Source: Croceibacterium segetis
Lineage (GTDB): Bacteria; Pseudomonadota; Alphaproteobacteria; Sphingomonadales; Sphingomonadaceae
Reading direction: 5' to 3'
Assembly: GCF_011320115.1 (NCBI RefSeq)
Contig: NZ_JAANOZ010000001.1
Span: forward strand, 186,001 to 250,000
Length of the DNA stretch: 64,000 nt
How positions within the stretch are numbered: position 1 is the stretch's first letter; every line of letters starts with the position of its first letter. Below, in pieces: positions 20,504 to 35,291 of the stretch. Made by a program: the position numbers and the translations under genes. Below the pieces are notes generated by a model. That model made no database searches. It was not told where the DNA came from and worked only from the letters and a program-made list of their open reading frames with translations.

Positions 20504-21169
20504 GTGAACATCATTCTCCTCGGGCCCCCGGGGGCCGGTAAGGGAACCCAGGCCGCGCGTCTGGTCGAACGCTACGGAATGCGCCAGCTCTCGACCGGCG
20601 ACATGCTACGCGCGGCGGTGAAGGCGGAAACACCGACCGGTCTCAGGGTCAAGGCGATCATGGAAGCCGGCGAACTGGTCTCCGACGACGTAGTCTCGAC
20701 GCTGATCTCGGAAGAGCTCGTTGCGCTGCCGCAGACCGTGGGAATCATCTTCGACGGCTATCCGCGCACCGCCGCGCAAGCCCGGCAACTCGACGAGATC
20801 CTCGCCCGCCATCACCGCAAGCTCGACCGCGTGGTCGAGCTCGAAGTCGACGAGGACGCACTGGTCGAACGGATCACGGGCCGTTTCACCTGCGCGCATT
20901 GCGGAGCCGGTTATCACGACAAGTTCAAGCTGCCCAAGAACGCGCTGCACGAGGATGAGCCGCTCCGGTGCGACCACTGCGGCAGCACCGATTTCAAGCG
21001 CCGCCCTGACGACAACGAGGAAACGGTGCGCACGCGGATGGCCGAGTACCGCGCCAAGACTGCGCCGATCCTGCCGCTCTACGAAGAACGCGGGATCGTC
21101 GTCCGCGTCGACGGCATGGCCGACATCGACATCGTCACCCAGCAGATCGAGCGGGTGCTCGGCCTTTGA
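20504..21169 (+). CDS. adk: adenylate kinase with Cys4 zinc-type lid
   Basis: A 221-residue enzyme, GTG start (MNIILLGPPGAGKGTQAAR), that interconverts ATP plus AMP and two ADP. The P-loop is residues 7-15 and FDGYPRT is the conserved AMP-side motif. The long lid holds Cys130, Cys133, Cys156 and Cys159 (CAHC and CDHC), the arrangement that binds structural zinc in many adenylate kinases. secY-adk is the standard order in the spc region of alphaproteobacteria. Its TGA overlaps the TTG of the next gene by three bases. Confidence 0.98.
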   Translation: MNIILLGPPGAGKGTQAARLVERYGMRQLSTGDMLRAAVKAETPTGLRVKAIMEAGELVSDDVVSTLISEELVALPQTVGIIFDGYPRTAAQARQLDEILARHHRKLDRVVELEVDEDALVERITGRFTCAHCGAGYHDKFKLPKNALHEDEPLRCDHCGSTDFKRRPDDNEETVRTRMAEYRAKTAPILPLYEERGIVVRVDGMADIDIVTQQIERVLGL

Positions 21170-21723
21170 GGCGCGGAGCCGGGCATGCGCGGTGCTTGGC
21201 ACCCTGCCTGCTGGCGGCGGCCGTCGTTCCATCCGCAGCATCGGCGGAAGTGGTCCAGTCTTTGCCGGACGGGTTCGTGGTCCGCGAAACCGCCGTCGTG
21301 AAAGCAGACCCCGAGTTCGCCTGGGCCGCGCTGGTCGAGCCGGCGCGCTGGTGGAACAAGGATCACAGCTGGTCGGGGGACGCGAAGAATCTCACGCTGG
21401 AGCCGCGCGCAGGGGGCTGCTTCTGCGAAACCTTGCCGGGCGGCGGATCGGCCGAGCATATGCGGGTGGTCCAAGCCGTGCCGGGCTCGCTTCTGCGCAT
21501 GAAGGGCGCTCTCGGGCCGTTGCAGTCGGAAGCGCTCGCAGGTGTGCTCACCATTGAGCTGAAACCTGTCGCCGGCGCCACGTCGATCGAGTGGACATAT
21601 GTCGTCGGCGGCTATGCACGCTTTCCGCTGAAGGACATCGCTACCGCGGTGGATTCGGTCCTGGGCGAGCAATCCGCCCGACTGGCGTCGCTGATCGAAG
21701 CGGGTCGTGCCGCGCGGCCGTAG
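21166..21723 (+). CDS. exported SRPBCC-like protein inserted between adk and rpsM
   Basis: A 185-residue protein with a TTG start overlapping the adk stop codon (TTGA); no in-frame ATG or GTG exists near the N-terminus. Residues 1-27 read as a signal peptide (MRRGAGHARCLAPCLLAAAV...ASA). The mature part has PEFAWAALVEPARWWNKDHSW and CETLPGGGSAEHMRVV, the pattern of the SRPBCC (START/polyketide-cyclase-like) ligand-binding fold. Such proteins bind hydrophobic small molecules; the ligand here is unknown. It is not part of the usual ribosomal cluster. A strong promoter candidate lies directly behind it, so expression of rpsM does not depend on it. Confidence 0.75.
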   Translation: MRRGAGHARCLAPCLLAAAVVPSAASAEVVQSLPDGFVVRETAVVKADPEFAWAALVEPARWWNKDHSWSGDAKNLTLEPRAGGCFCETLPGGGSAEHMRVVQAVPGSLLRMKGALGPLQSEALAGVLTIELKPVAGATSIEWTYVVGGYARFPLKDIATAVDSVLGEQSARLASLIEAGRAARP

Positions 21724-21733
21724 CGCGGCCCCT

Positions 21734-21762
21734 TTGACCGTCACGTCCGTTGCGGTTATAAG
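21734..21762 (+). promoter_or_regulatory. promoter of the rpsM-rpsK-rpoA-rplQ unit
   Basis: TTGACC at 21734-21739 is followed after exactly 17 bp by TATAAG at 21757-21762, a near-consensus housekeeping promoter. It lies 10 bp after the preceding stop codon and about 260 bp before rpsM. The long leader that follows (21763-22020) holds no gene and could contain regulatory structure for the alpha operon. Confidence 0.75.
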
Positions 21763-22020
21763 GGCGCCTACCGGTTGCCGGGATCGCAACCGACGCGCGG
21801 CGCGAAGCGGTTGTCTTCGCGCCCCATCTGCTGTTGACGGCGCGGGCGAATCGCCCTAAGCGGCCGTCATTCGGGAATTCGGGACCAGTCCGGGAGACGG
21901 CAGCCTTTGTGCGCGCCCCAACCGGACTTTTTGCCGTTCGGCGGCCCGAACCTAGAATGACGCGATGAGATAGGGACGTCCGGCCGCTGGCCCAAGTCCC
22001 TGTGGAGCATGGAGAATTAA

Positions 22021-22389
22021 GTGGCTCGTATTGCCGGGGTGAACATCCCCACCAACAAGCGCGTGATCGTCGCGCTGACCTACATTCACGGAATCGGCCC
22101 GACCACCGCGAAGAAGATCGCCGAGAAGCTCGGCATTGACCCTTCGCGCCGGGTGCAGGACCTGACCGACGCCGAAGTCCTGCAAATCCGCGAAACGATC
22201 GACGCAGGTTACCAGGTCGAAGGCGACCTGCGGCGCGATACCGCGATGAACATTAAGCGGCTGATGGACCTCGCCTGCTACCGCGGGCTGCGTCATCGCA
22301 AGGGCCTTCCGGTCCGCGGCCAGCGCACGCACACCAATGCGCGCACCCGCAAGGGCAAGGCCAAGCCGATCGCCGGCAAGAAGAAGTAA
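22021..22389 (+). CDS. rpsM: 30S ribosomal protein S13
   Basis: A 122-residue protein with GTG start ([15 protein letters not shown]). S13 sits at the top of the 30S head and bridges to the 50S subunit. The helix-two-turn-helix region [19 protein letters not shown] and the basic tail [17 protein letters not shown] are complete. rpmJ, which precedes rpsM in many bacteria, is not present. It starts the alpha operon from its own promoter at 21734. Confidence 0.98.
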   Translation: MARIAGVNIPTNKRVIVALTYIHGIGPTTAKKIAEKLGIDPSRRVQDLTDAEVLQIRETIDAGYQVEGDLRRDTAMNIKRLMDLACYRGLRHRKGLPVRGQRTHTNARTRKGKAKPIAGKKK

Positions 22390-22404
22390 GGGAGCCGACG
22401 AGAC

Positions 22405-22794
22405 ATGGCACGTGAACCCCAGCGCATTCGCCGTCGCGAGCGCAAGAACATCTCCAGCGGCGTCGCGCACGTGAACGCCAGCTTCAACAACACGATGATC
22501 ACCATCACCGACGCGCAAGGCAACGCGATCAGCTGGTCCTCGGCCGGCATGATGGGCTTCAAGGGCAGCCGCAAAAGCACGCCCTACGCCGCCCAGGTCG
22601 CCGCCGACGATGCCGGCAAGAAAGCCGCCGAGCACGGCGTCCGCACCCTCGAAGTCGAGATCAAGGGCCCCGGCTCGGGCAGAGAATCCGCGCTCAGGGC
22701 CTTGCAAGCCGTGGGGTTCACCATCACATCTATCCGCGATGTGACGCCGATCCCGCACAACGGGGTACGACCGTCCAAGCGCCGCCGCGTCTGA
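22405..22794 (+). CDS. rpsK: 30S ribosomal protein S11
   Basis: A 129-residue protein starting [16 protein letters not shown]11 is on the 30S platform near the E site and the Shine-Dalgarno helix. The conserved block [20 protein letters not shown] and the C-terminal signature [18 protein letters not shown] are intact. Length is standard. Confidence 0.99.
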   Translation: MAREPQRIRRRERKNISSGVAHVNASFNNTMITITDAQGNAISWSSAGMMGFKGSRKSTPYAAQVAADDAGKKAAEHGVRTLEVEIKGPGSGRESALRALQAVGFTITSIRDVTPIPHNGVRPSKRRRV

Positions 22795-22897
22795 TCGATC
22801 TGTCGCGGTCTCGCACCGCAACGCAATTCGCATCGGCCGCGGCGCTCCCAGCGCTCCGCGGCCGATGCCGCCAGTGAAACACCTTTAGGGGAAGTCC

Positions 22898-23953
22898 ATG
22901 TCCGTCAACACCAAGAACTGGCAGGAACTCAAGAAACCCAACAGCCTCGAGGTCAAGGAAGGCGGCGACAAGCGTCGCAAGTCGACCTTCGTCGCCGAAC
23001 CGCTCGAGCGCGGTTACGGGCTGACTCTCGGCAACGCGCTGCGCCGCGTGCTGCTCTCGAGCCTGCAGGGTGCGGCCATCACCTCGATCAAGATCGAGAA
23101 TGTGCTGCATGAGTTCTCCAGCCTCGCCGGCGTGCGGGAGGATGTCACCGACATCGTCCTCAACGTGAAGCAGATCGCGCTGCGCATGGAAGGCGAAGGC
23201 CCCAAGCGCCTGCAGCTTTCGGCGACCGGCCCGGGCGAGGTCAAGGCCGGCGACATCGCCGTGTCGGGCGACATCGAGGTGCTCAACAAGGACCTCGTGA
23301 TTTGCCATCTCGACGACGGCGCGACGCTCAACATGGAACTGACCGCCGACAGCGGCAAAGGCTACGTTCCGGCCGTGTCGAACCGTCCGGTCGACGCGCC
23401 GATCGGGCTGATCCCGGTCGACAGCCTCTACTCGCCGGTGCGCCAGGTCAGCTACAAGGTCGACAACGCCCGCGTCGGGCAGGAACTCGATTACGACAAG
23501 CTGAGCCTGACGGTCGAAACCGACGGCACGGTCACGCCGGAAGACGCGGTGGCTTACGCCGCACGCATCCTGCAGGACCAGCTGAGCCTGTTCGTCCACT
23601 TCGAGGACGGCATTCCGCAGCCCTCGAGCCCGATGATCGGCATGGCCGTCAAGACCGAGGAATCGGACGCCAACCAGCTCAACCGCTACCTGCTCAAGAA
23701 GGTCGACGAGCTCGAGCTGTCGGTGCGCAGCGCCAACTGCCTCAAGAACGACAACATCATCTACATCGGTGACCTGGTCCAGAAGACCGAAGCCGAGATG
23801 CTGCGCACGCCGAACTTCGGCCGCAAGTCGCTCAACGAGATCAAGGAAGTGCTCTCGAGCATGGGCCTGCGCCTCGGCATGGACATCCCCGGCTGGCCGC
23901 CGGAGAACATCGAGGAAATGGCCAAGAAGCTGGAACAAGAGCTTCTCGGCTGA
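22898..23953 (+). CDS. rpoA: RNA polymerase alpha subunit
   Basis: A 351-residue protein starting [16 protein letters not shown]. The N-terminal domain (residues about 1-235) dimerises and assembles the core enzyme; [20 protein letters not shown] is its hallmark. After a linker, the C-terminal domain (about 265-330, [16 protein letters not shown] to [10 protein letters not shown]) binds UP elements and activators. Length and both domains are normal for alphaproteobacteria. A 103-bp spacer separates it from rpsK. Confidence 0.99.
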   Translation: MSVNTKNWQELKKPNSLEVKEGGDKRRKSTFVAEPLERGYGLTLGNALRRVLLSSLQGAAITSIKIENVLHEFSSLAGVREDVTDIVLNVKQIALRMEGEGPKRLQLSATGPGEVKAGDIAVSGDIEVLNKDLVICHLDDGATLNMELTADSGKGYVPAVSNRPVDAPIGLIPVDSLYSPVRQVSYKVDNARVGQELDYDKLSLTVETDGTVTPEDAVAYAARILQDQLSLFVHFEDGIPQPSSPMIGMAVKTEESDANQLNRYLLKKVDELELSVRSANCLKNDNIIYIGDLVQKTEAEMLRTPNFGRKSLNEIKEVLSSMGLRLGMDIPGWPPENIEEMAKKLEQELLG

Positions 23954-24039
23954 CGCCATTAGGGTGATGGGCGGCGACCCTTAACTGCCGCCGGGACCGG
24001 GGTACCTCGTACGGCCCCCTTACGAACGGAGTATCGAAA

Positions 24040-24459
24040 ATGCGTCACGGACACGGCGGCCGCAAGCTGCAGCGCAAGTCCGGCCACCGCGCGGCCCTGC
24101 TGCGCAACATGGCCGCGGCTCTCATCAAGCACGAACAGATCCAGACCACTACGCCCAAGGCGAAGGAACTGCGCCCCTATGTCGAAAAGCTGATCACGCT
24201 GGCCAAGCGTGGCGGCCTCTCGAACCGCCGCCTGGCCCACGCCCGGCTGATGGACGAGGCGCAGGAGAAGAAGCTGTTCGAGGTCCTGGCCGAGCGTTAC
24301 GCCGGCCGCGAGGGCGGCTACACCCGCATCATCAAGGCCGGCATCCGCATCAGCGACGCCGCCCCGATCGCGATCATCGAACTGGTCGACCGCGACGTCG
24401 AAGCCAAGGGCCAGGACAGCGGCCCGGCGATGAACGAGGACGAATTCGAAGCCGCCTGA
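24040..24459 (+). CDS. rplQ: 50S ribosomal protein L17
   Basis: A 139-residue protein starting [20 protein letters not shown]17 lies at the exit-tunnel side of the 50S subunit. The family motif ([20 protein letters not shown]) is present. The C-terminal 20 residues are acidic and beyond the conserved core. It is the last gene of the ribosomal block and is followed by an intrinsic terminator at 24481. Confidence 0.98.
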   Translation: MRHGHGGRKLQRKSGHRAALLRNMAAALIKHEQIQTTTPKAKELRPYVEKLITLAKRGGLSNRRLAHARLMDEAQEKKLFEVLAERYAGREGGYTRIIKAGIRISDAAPIAIIELVDRDVEAKGQDSGPAMNEDEFEAA

Positions 24460-24480
24460 CCTCAACTGAGGCAAATGAAT

Positions 24481-24510
24481 GGGCGGTCGCAGAGATGCGG
24501 CCGCCCTTTC
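24481..24510 (+). terminator. Rho-independent terminator after rplQ
   Basis: GGGCGGTCGC (24481-24490) pairs with GCGGCCGCCC (24497-24506), with one T-G wobble and the loop AGAGAT; TTTCC follows. It begins 21 bp after the rplQ stop and closes the ribosomal transcription unit. Confidence 0.8.
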
Positions 24511-24660
24511 CATTTGGAGCGAAACGGGCCTCTCTGTTCAGATTCAAGGTCGTTTGCATGAACAATCGCTGTCGAGCGAGTTCAGCGTCACCTCACCGCG
24601 ACTCAGGCATAACCTCGGTCATGGGGCAGAATCCGCCCTGGGACACGAAAGGTTTGGACC

Positions 24661-25230
24661 ATGAAGACCATTAGCAAAGCCCTGGTCGGAACCGTCGCGG
24701 CTGGCGCGATGGCTCTGGCTTCTGCAACCCCGGCGATGGCGCAGAGCCGCTACGATCGCCATGACCGCCACGACGGCATCTCGACCGGCGAGGTGATCGC
24801 CGGAGCGCTGATCCTCGGCGGTGTCGCCGCCGTCGCCTCGGCCTCCAGTCGTAACGGCTACAACCGCTACAACCGCTACAATGGATACAACCGTTACAAT
24901 GGGTACAACGGCTACAACCGTGCCGGCGACCCGCGTAGCGCTATCGAACAGTGCGTCTATGCCGCCGAGCGCAGCGCGAACCGCTATTCGTACGGCGGCC
25001 GCGCCAAGGTCACCGACATCCGCGACGTCGACGCCAGGCGCGACGGTTACAAGGTGAAAGGCCGCATCGCGGTAAACAGTCGCAACGGCGACTGGCGCCG
25101 CGGCTGGGGCAACGACTACCGTGGCTGGAACAGCCGCTACAACGGTTACGACGCCGGCAGCTTCACCTGTGACGTGCGTTACGGCCGCGTGGTTGACCTC
25201 GACTTCAACGGCATCCGCGGGCTCCGCTAG
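24661..25230 (+). CDS. secreted protein with YN-repeat segment
   Basis: A 189-residue protein. Residues 1-27 are a clear signal peptide (MKTISKALVG...ATPAMAQ). Residues about 40-62 are the hydrophobic stretch GEVIAGALILGGVAAVASAS, and residues about 65-88 repeat YNR and YNG units. The C-terminal half has two Cys (EQCVYAAERS and FTCDVRYG) that could form a disulfide, and a motif YKVKGRIAVNSRNGDWR. The general plan is shared with the next gene, so the two are probably paralogues. I know this kind of protein as a hypothetical protein in sphingomonads; function unknown. A weak hairpin (25251-25282) lies behind it. Confidence 0.8.
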   Translation: MKTISKALVGTVAAGAMALASATPAMAQSRYDRHDRHDGISTGEVIAGALILGGVAAVASASSRNGYNRYNRYNGYNRYNGYNGYNRAGDPRSAIEQCVYAAERSANRYSYGGRAKVTDIRDVDARRDGYKVKGRIAVNSRNGDWRRGWGNDYRGWNSRYNGYDAGSFTCDVRYGRVVDLDFNGIRGLR

Positions 25231-25250
25231 GGGCCTCGAGGGTCGAACAG

Positions 25251-25282
25251 GGCGGTTCAGGCTGTTGCAAGCCTGGGCCGCC
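25251..25282 (+). other. hairpin between the two secreted-protein genes
   Basis: GGCGG/CCGCC (25251-25255, 25278-25282) encloses CAGGC/GCCTG (25258-25262, 25271-25275). No T-run follows, so a transcript stabiliser or weak attenuator is more likely than a terminator. Confidence 0.4.
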
Positions 25283-25343
25283 TAGCCTTGTCCGCCGGGA
25301 GGATGCGGCTGTTCGCCGCGCCGGGATCACGAGGACGCCTGCC

Positions 25344-25973
25344 ATGGCTCGCTTGAACCGTTTCGCCGCCGCGAGTGCGCTCGCTGCGGCTTTTTCTTTG
25401 GCCGCCACGCCCGCGATGGCACGGGGTTATCACCATCACTGGCAGCGCTGGCACCGTGACCGGGTCGACGGCGGCGATATTCTCGCCGGCGCGCTGATCA
25501 TCGGCGGCATCGCCGCGATCGCCAGCGCCGCCAGCAACCGCGACCGCGAGGAGCGTCAGTCGGTCCCGCCGCCGGTTCCCGAAGATCGCCAAGGCTACGC
25601 TTATGACGGTGCGGACCGCAATGAAGGGCTCGATCGCGCGGCGGACATCTGCGCCGATGCCGTCGAACGCGGGCCGAACCGGGTCGACAGCGTCGATAAC
25701 GTCACCCGCGACCGTGACGGCTGGGAGGTTTCGGGCGCGCTCGAGAACGGCGCCGGATTCAGCTGCCGCATCGGCAACGACGGGAAAGTGCAGGGCGTGA
25801 ATGTCGCCGGTCCGCGCGACGACGCTTACGCCGATCGAGCGCCCCAGGCGCAGGACGACGAGCCTGGCGTCGACAATCGCCCCGAGTGGCGCGACGACGA
25901 CGCCCAGCCGCAACCACAGGACGACGAGCGCTATTCGACGTCCGAGGCGCCCGATTTCGGCGACGAGACCTAG
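25344..25973 (+). CDS. secreted protein, paralogue of the preceding gene
   Basis: A 209-residue protein. Residues 1-27 form a signal peptide ending ATPAMARG. A His/Trp-rich piece (YHHHWQRWHRD) is followed by GGDILAGALIIGGIAAIASA, which aligns with the hydrophobic segment of the previous gene. Next come two Cys (AADICADAVERG and GAGFSCRIGNDG), again at equivalent places. The last 60 residues are Asp/Glu/Gln/Pro-rich and probably disordered. The pair suggests a local duplication followed by divergence. Function unknown; the hydrophobic Gly/Ala stretch could be membrane-associated. The TAG lies in a palindrome shared with the convergent gene. Confidence 0.8.
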   Translation: MARLNRFAAASALAAAFSLAATPAMARGYHHHWQRWHRDRVDGGDILAGALIIGGIAAIASAASNRDREERQSVPPPVPEDRQGYAYDGADRNEGLDRAADICADAVERGPNRVDSVDNVTRDRDGWEVSGALENGAGFSCRIGNDGKVQGVNVAGPRDDAYADRAPQAQDDEPGVDNRPEWRDDDAQPQPQDDERYSTSEAPDFGDET

Positions 25974-25978
25974 GTCTC
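25965..25978. repeat. 14-bp palindrome carrying both convergent stop codons
   Basis: GAGACCTAGGTCTC is perfectly self-complementary. Read on the plus strand it ends the secreted-protein gene (Glu-Thr-stop), and on the minus strand it ends the TRIC-channel gene (also Glu-Thr-stop). No T-runs accompany it. Confidence 0.9.
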
Positions 25979-26584
25979 ACGTGAATAGGGCGGCAGCTCG
26001 ATCCTCCAGATCAGTGCCGCCCCGCGCAGCGCGAACGCGGCCAGCGCGGCGAGGGCCCACACCGTCCCCTGCGGCACCGGCAACAGGCTGCCGAGCGCGC
26101 ACAGCGTGGCGCCGAGCGCCGCGGCGGTGACATAGAGCTCCGGCCGCATCAGGATCGAAGGCAGCCCGGCGAGCACGTCACGGATTACCCCGCCGACGCA
26201 GCCGGTGATCACCCCCATCAGGATCGCCGGCACCGGTTCGACATCGTACGACAGCGCCTTGGCCGTGCCGAGCACCGCGTATGCGGCCAGCCCGAGCGCA
26301 TCGGCCCAGTCGAGCACTTTCCCTTCCCACCAGCGGTTCGGGGTAAACCAGGCGATCAGCGCGGTCAGCAGGATGACCGGGGCCACCCACGGGTCGTGCA
26401 CCCAGAACACCGGCGCGCCGATCAAGAGGTCTCGCACTGAGCCTCCGCCGACTCCGGTGACGAGCGCGAAGAACGCCACGGTCACGATGGTCTGCTTGAG
26501 CCGAGTGGCGAGCAGTGCGCCGCTGAGCGCGAACACCGCGATCCCGGCGAGGTCGAGCAAAGGAGGCAGGGTGGGGGCGATCAC
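25970..26584 (-). CDS. trimeric intracellular cation (TRIC)-type channel protein
   Basis: A 204-residue membrane protein of the YadS/YicG (formerly UPF0126) family: two repeats of three helices plus one more. Each repeat holds its glycine-rich motif, VTGVGGGSVRDLLIGAPVFW in the first and ITGCVGGVIRDVLAGLPSIL in the second. The family forms cation channels in bacteria and archaea. The start is the GTG at 26584: it overlaps the upstream TGA as GTGA, and the encoded protein begins at the expected N-terminus. It is the last gene of the minus-strand series led by mdh. Confidence 0.88.
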   Translation of the reverse strand: MIAPTLPPLLDLAGIAVFALSGALLATRLKQTIVTVAFFALVTGVGGGSVRDLLIGAPVFWVHDPWVAPVILLTALIAWFTPNRWWEGKVLDWADALGLAAYAVLGTAKALSYDVEPVPAILMGVITGCVGGVIRDVLAGLPSILMRPELYVTAAALGATLCALGSLLPVPQGTVWALAALAAFALRGAALIWRIELPPYSRET

Positions 26585-27264
26585 GCGCGAGGCCGCGCCT
26601 TGCGCCGCCGAAACAGCAAGGTGCACCCGAGCAGAGCGCCGAGAATGCCGAGAACCGCAAACGCGATAATCAGCGGGTGATGCGGGTTGTCGCGGTTCCG
26701 CAGGTTCATGATGTGCAGGCTCCACATGAGATCGTAGGCGCGCCACCAGCTCGTGCGGAGCGCCAGCACTTCTCCCGTGGAAGCGGCGAAGTACAGATTC
26801 GTCCCGTCGGAGAAGTGAGCCTGCCATGAAGCGACCGGGCGGCGAAGGTCGGAGGGCGCGGAATCTCCCGGGAAGTACGCGAGCGCCTGCAGCCTACCCT
26901 TGCCGCGATAGGCCGCTCGGGCCAGCACACGCGCGTCGGATCGATCGACGGGCGACACGATCCAGCCTCCGCGCGCGTCGTAGCGGTAGCGGCCCCCGCT
27001 GGTCGTCGTGACGATCCAGACAGGCCCGATCGGCTGCTGAGCGAGTTCGGCGCGAACGATGGGTTCGTCCATCGGCGGGAGCGAATAGCTGCCTGCGGGG
27101 ATCGTCGCCGGCGTGGCCTGCAACGATTCGCCGCGAACGTCCTCGATAGGCCGGGCGACCATGACCAGTCCGGTTACACACCACATCAGGAATGGCAGTC
27201 CGACCACCCAGCCGAGCCAGATATGCCACTTCGCGAACCGTCGCATCATGCGCTGGAGGCCCAT
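26581..27264 (-). CDS. PepSY-domain membrane protein
   Basis: A 227-residue protein with an N-terminal membrane helix (residues about 12-35, WLGWVVGLPFLMWCVTGLVM) after an Arg-rich cytoplasmic start, a periplasmic region with PepSY-like sequence (LQALAYFPGDSAP, YFAASTGEVLALRTSWWR), and a C-terminal helix (about 195-217) ending in RRRKARPRA. The WSLHIMN motif is typical of PepSY-associated proteins, which often go with iron uptake or membrane redox. Its place between the VOC and TRIC genes is operon-like: a 14-bp gap before and a 4-bp overlap after. The substrate is unknown. Confidence 0.8.
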   Translation of the reverse strand: MGLQRMMRRFAKWHIWLGWVVGLPFLMWCVTGLVMVARPIEDVRGESLQATPATIPAGSYSLPPMDEPIVRAELAQQPIGPVWIVTTTSGGRYRYDARGGWIVSPVDRSDARVLARAAYRGKGRLQALAYFPGDSAPSDLRRPVASWQAHFSDGTNLYFAASTGEVLALRTSWWRAYDLMWSLHIMNLRNRDNPHHPLIIAFAVLGILGALLGCTLLFRRRKARPRA

Positions 27265-27278
27265 AGCTGCCCCCTAGC

Positions 27279-27698
27279 TCAATCCCTGGCGAAAAGCTGC
27301 CCGAGATCGGCGAAGGCCTTCATCTCGATCGCGTTGCCGCTGGGATCGCGAAAGAACATCGTCGCCTGTTCGCCGGCCTGGCCAGCGAAGCGGACGTGCG
27401 GCTCGATCACGAATTCGATACCTGCCGTCGTGAGCCGATCGGCGAGCGCCTGCCAGTCGGCCATTTCCAGGATCACGCCGAAATGCGGCACCGGCACATC
27501 GTGCCCGTCGACCGGATTTGAGGCTTCGTCCGGTCGCTCTGGCGCGAGATGGGCGACGATCTGGTGGCCGTAGAAGTCGAAATCGACCCAGTCCGCCGCG
27601 CTGCGGCCTTCCGGGCAGCCGACGATCCCGCCCCAGAACGCCCGCGCCTCGGCGATGTCGCGCACGGGGAAGGCGAGGTGGAAGGGGCGCAGGGTCAT
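27279..27698 (-). CDS. VOC/glyoxalase-family protein
   Basis: A 139-residue protein starting [19 protein letters not shown]. The ATG at 27698 overlaps the lpdA stop by one base. The pattern [21 protein letters not shown] and [14 protein letters not shown] is that of vicinal-oxygen-chelate proteins, with likely metal ligands His (FHLAF), His/Glu in the middle (HFGVILEM) and Glu (AIEMK). The family includes lyases, dioxygenases and resistance proteins, so the reaction cannot be named. It is coupled behind lpdA, which suggests co-expression with the 2-oxoglutarate dehydrogenase genes. Confidence 0.85.
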   Translation of the reverse strand: MTLRPFHLAFPVRDIAEARAFWGGIVGCPEGRSAADWVDFDFYGHQIVAHLAPERPDEASNPVDGHDVPVPHFGVILEMADWQALADRLTTAGIEFVIEPHVRFAGQAGEQATMFFRDPSGNAIEMKAFADLGQLFARD

Positions 27699-29101
27699 CA
27701 AATATGAATCGGCTTGCCCTGAACCCCCATCGCCGCCTCCTTGAGCGCTTCGCTATGCGTCGGGTGGGCGTGGCAGGTGTAGGCAATGTCCTCGCTGGTG
27801 GCGCCGAACTCCATCGCCAGCGCGGCTTCGGCGATCATCGTCCCGGCGACGGTGGCGATGATCCACACGCCGAGCACGCGGTCGGTTTCGGCCTCGGCGA
27901 TGACTTTCACGAAGCCGTCGGGCTCGTGGTTGGTCTTGGCGCGGCTATTGGCGAGCATCGGGAACTTGCCGATCTTGATCTTCGCGCCGGTTTCATTCGC
28001 CTGCTCTTCGGTCAGGCCGACGCCGGCGATCTCGGGCATGGTGTAGACGACGCTGGGTATCACCGCGTGATTGACGATGCCGGTTTGCCCGGCAATCCAT
28101 TCGGCTACCGCGAGGCCTTCATCCTCGGCCTTGTGGGCGAGCATCGGGCCGGGGATCACGTCGCCGATCGCGCGCACGCCCTCGACGCTGGTGCGGAATT
28201 CGCCGTCGACTTCGATCTGGCCGCGCTTGTTGGTTTCGAGGCCGATCTTGTCTAGCCCGAGCCCCTCAGTGTTGGGCCGGCGGCCGATGGAGACGAGCAC
28301 GCAGTCGGCTTCGAGCGTCTCGGAGGCGCCGCCGGCAGCCGGCTCGAGCGTCAGAGTCGCTTTCTTGCCCTTCACCGTCACCCCGGTGACTTTGGTCGAG
28401 AGGCGGAGCTCGATCCCCTGCTTCTTGAAGATCTTGTTGGCTTCCTTGCGCACGTCGCCGTCCATGCCCGGGAGGATCTGGTCGAGGAATTCGACGCAGA
28501 TCACTTCCGCGCCGAGCCGCCGCCACACCGAGCCGAGTTCGAGCCCGATCACGCCGCCGCCGATGACGACCATCTTCTTGGGCACGCTGGCCAGTTCGAG
28601 CGCGCCGGTGGAATCGACCACCACGCCCTTGGCGTTATCGACTTCGACACCGGGCAGGGGGGTGACCGAGGAGCCGGTGGCGATGACCACGGTCTTCGCC
28701 GTCACGGTCTCGTCCCCCACCTTCACCGTGTGCGCGTCCTGGAAAGTGGCGAACCCCTTCTTCCAGTCGACCTTGTTCTTCTTGAACAGGAACGCGATCC
28801 CGCCGGTCAGCTGCTTGACCGCGTCGAGCCGCTGGGCGTGCATCGCCGGCAAGTTGAGCCTGGGCGTGACCTCGACGCCCAGCTTGGCCATCGAGCCGTT
28901 CGCCGCCGCATCGAAGTATTCGGAGGCGTGCAGCATTGCCTTCGACGGGATGCAGCCGACGTTGAGGCAAGTTCCGCCCAGCGTCTCGCGGCTCTCGGCG
29001 CAAGCGGTCTTCAGGCCGAGTTGCGCCGCGCGGATCGCCGCGACGTAGCCGCCGGGTCCGGAACCGATGATCAGGACGTCGTAGTCGTAGTTGTCAGCCA
29101 T
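27698..29101 (-). CDS. lpdA: dihydrolipoyl dehydrogenase (E3)
   Basis: A 467-residue flavoenzyme that reoxidises the lipoyl arm of E2 with NAD+. The N-terminal FAD motif is [13 protein letters not shown]; the redox disulfide is Cys45-Cys50 in GGTCLNVGC; the NAD motif is [15 protein letters not shown]; and the active-site His-Glu pair is in HAHPTHSE near the C-terminus. All are intact. It is seven bases behind sucB, so it serves the 2-oxoglutarate complex, perhaps shared with others. Confidence 0.98.
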   Translation of the reverse strand: MADNYDYDVLIIGSGPGGYVAAIRAAQLGLKTACAESRETLGGTCLNVGCIPSKAMLHASEYFDAAANGSMAKLGVEVTPRLNLPAMHAQRLDAVKQLTGGIAFLFKKNKVDWKKGFATFQDAHTVKVGDETVTAKTVVIATGSSVTPLPGVEVDNAKGVVVDSTGALELASVPKKMVVIGGGVIGLELGSVWRRLGAEVICVEFLDQILPGMDGDVRKEANKIFKKQGIELRLSTKVTGVTVKGKKATLTLEPAAGGASETLEADCVLVSIGRRPNTEGLGLDKIGLETNKRGQIEVDGEFRTSVEGVRAIGDVIPGPMLAHKAEDEGLAVAEWIAGQTGIVNHAVIPSVVYTMPEIAGVGLTEEQANETGAKIKIGKFPMLANSRAKTNHEPDGFVKVIAEAETDRVLGVWIIATVAGTMIAEAALAMEFGATSEDIAYTCHAHPTHSEALKEAAMGVQGKPIHI

Positions 29102-29108
29102 TACGTCC

Positions 29109-30341
<1,233 letters not shown>

Positions 30342-30344
30342 TCG

Positions 30345-33191
<2,847 letters not shown>

Positions 33192-33218
33192 GAGAGTATC
33201 CCATCAAGCGATCGGCGG

Positions 33219-35221
<2,003 letters not shown>

Positions 35222-35252
35222 CTATCTTTGCAATCAGTTCGCAATAGCAATT
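35222..35252 (-). promoter_or_regulatory. candidate promoter and Fur-like site before mdh
   Basis: On the minus strand TTGCTA (35250-35245) is followed 18 bases later by GATAGT, a four-of-six match in each hexamer. The spacer holds a repeated, roughly symmetric TTGCGAACTGATTGCAA (35244-35228), resembling the GCAA/TTGC half-sites of alphaproteobacterial Fur-type boxes. Both readings are tentative. Confidence 0.3.
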
Positions 35253-35291
35253 AAGGGAGCACGGAGCGGTGCTTCGCTAGGTCTGCGCGGG

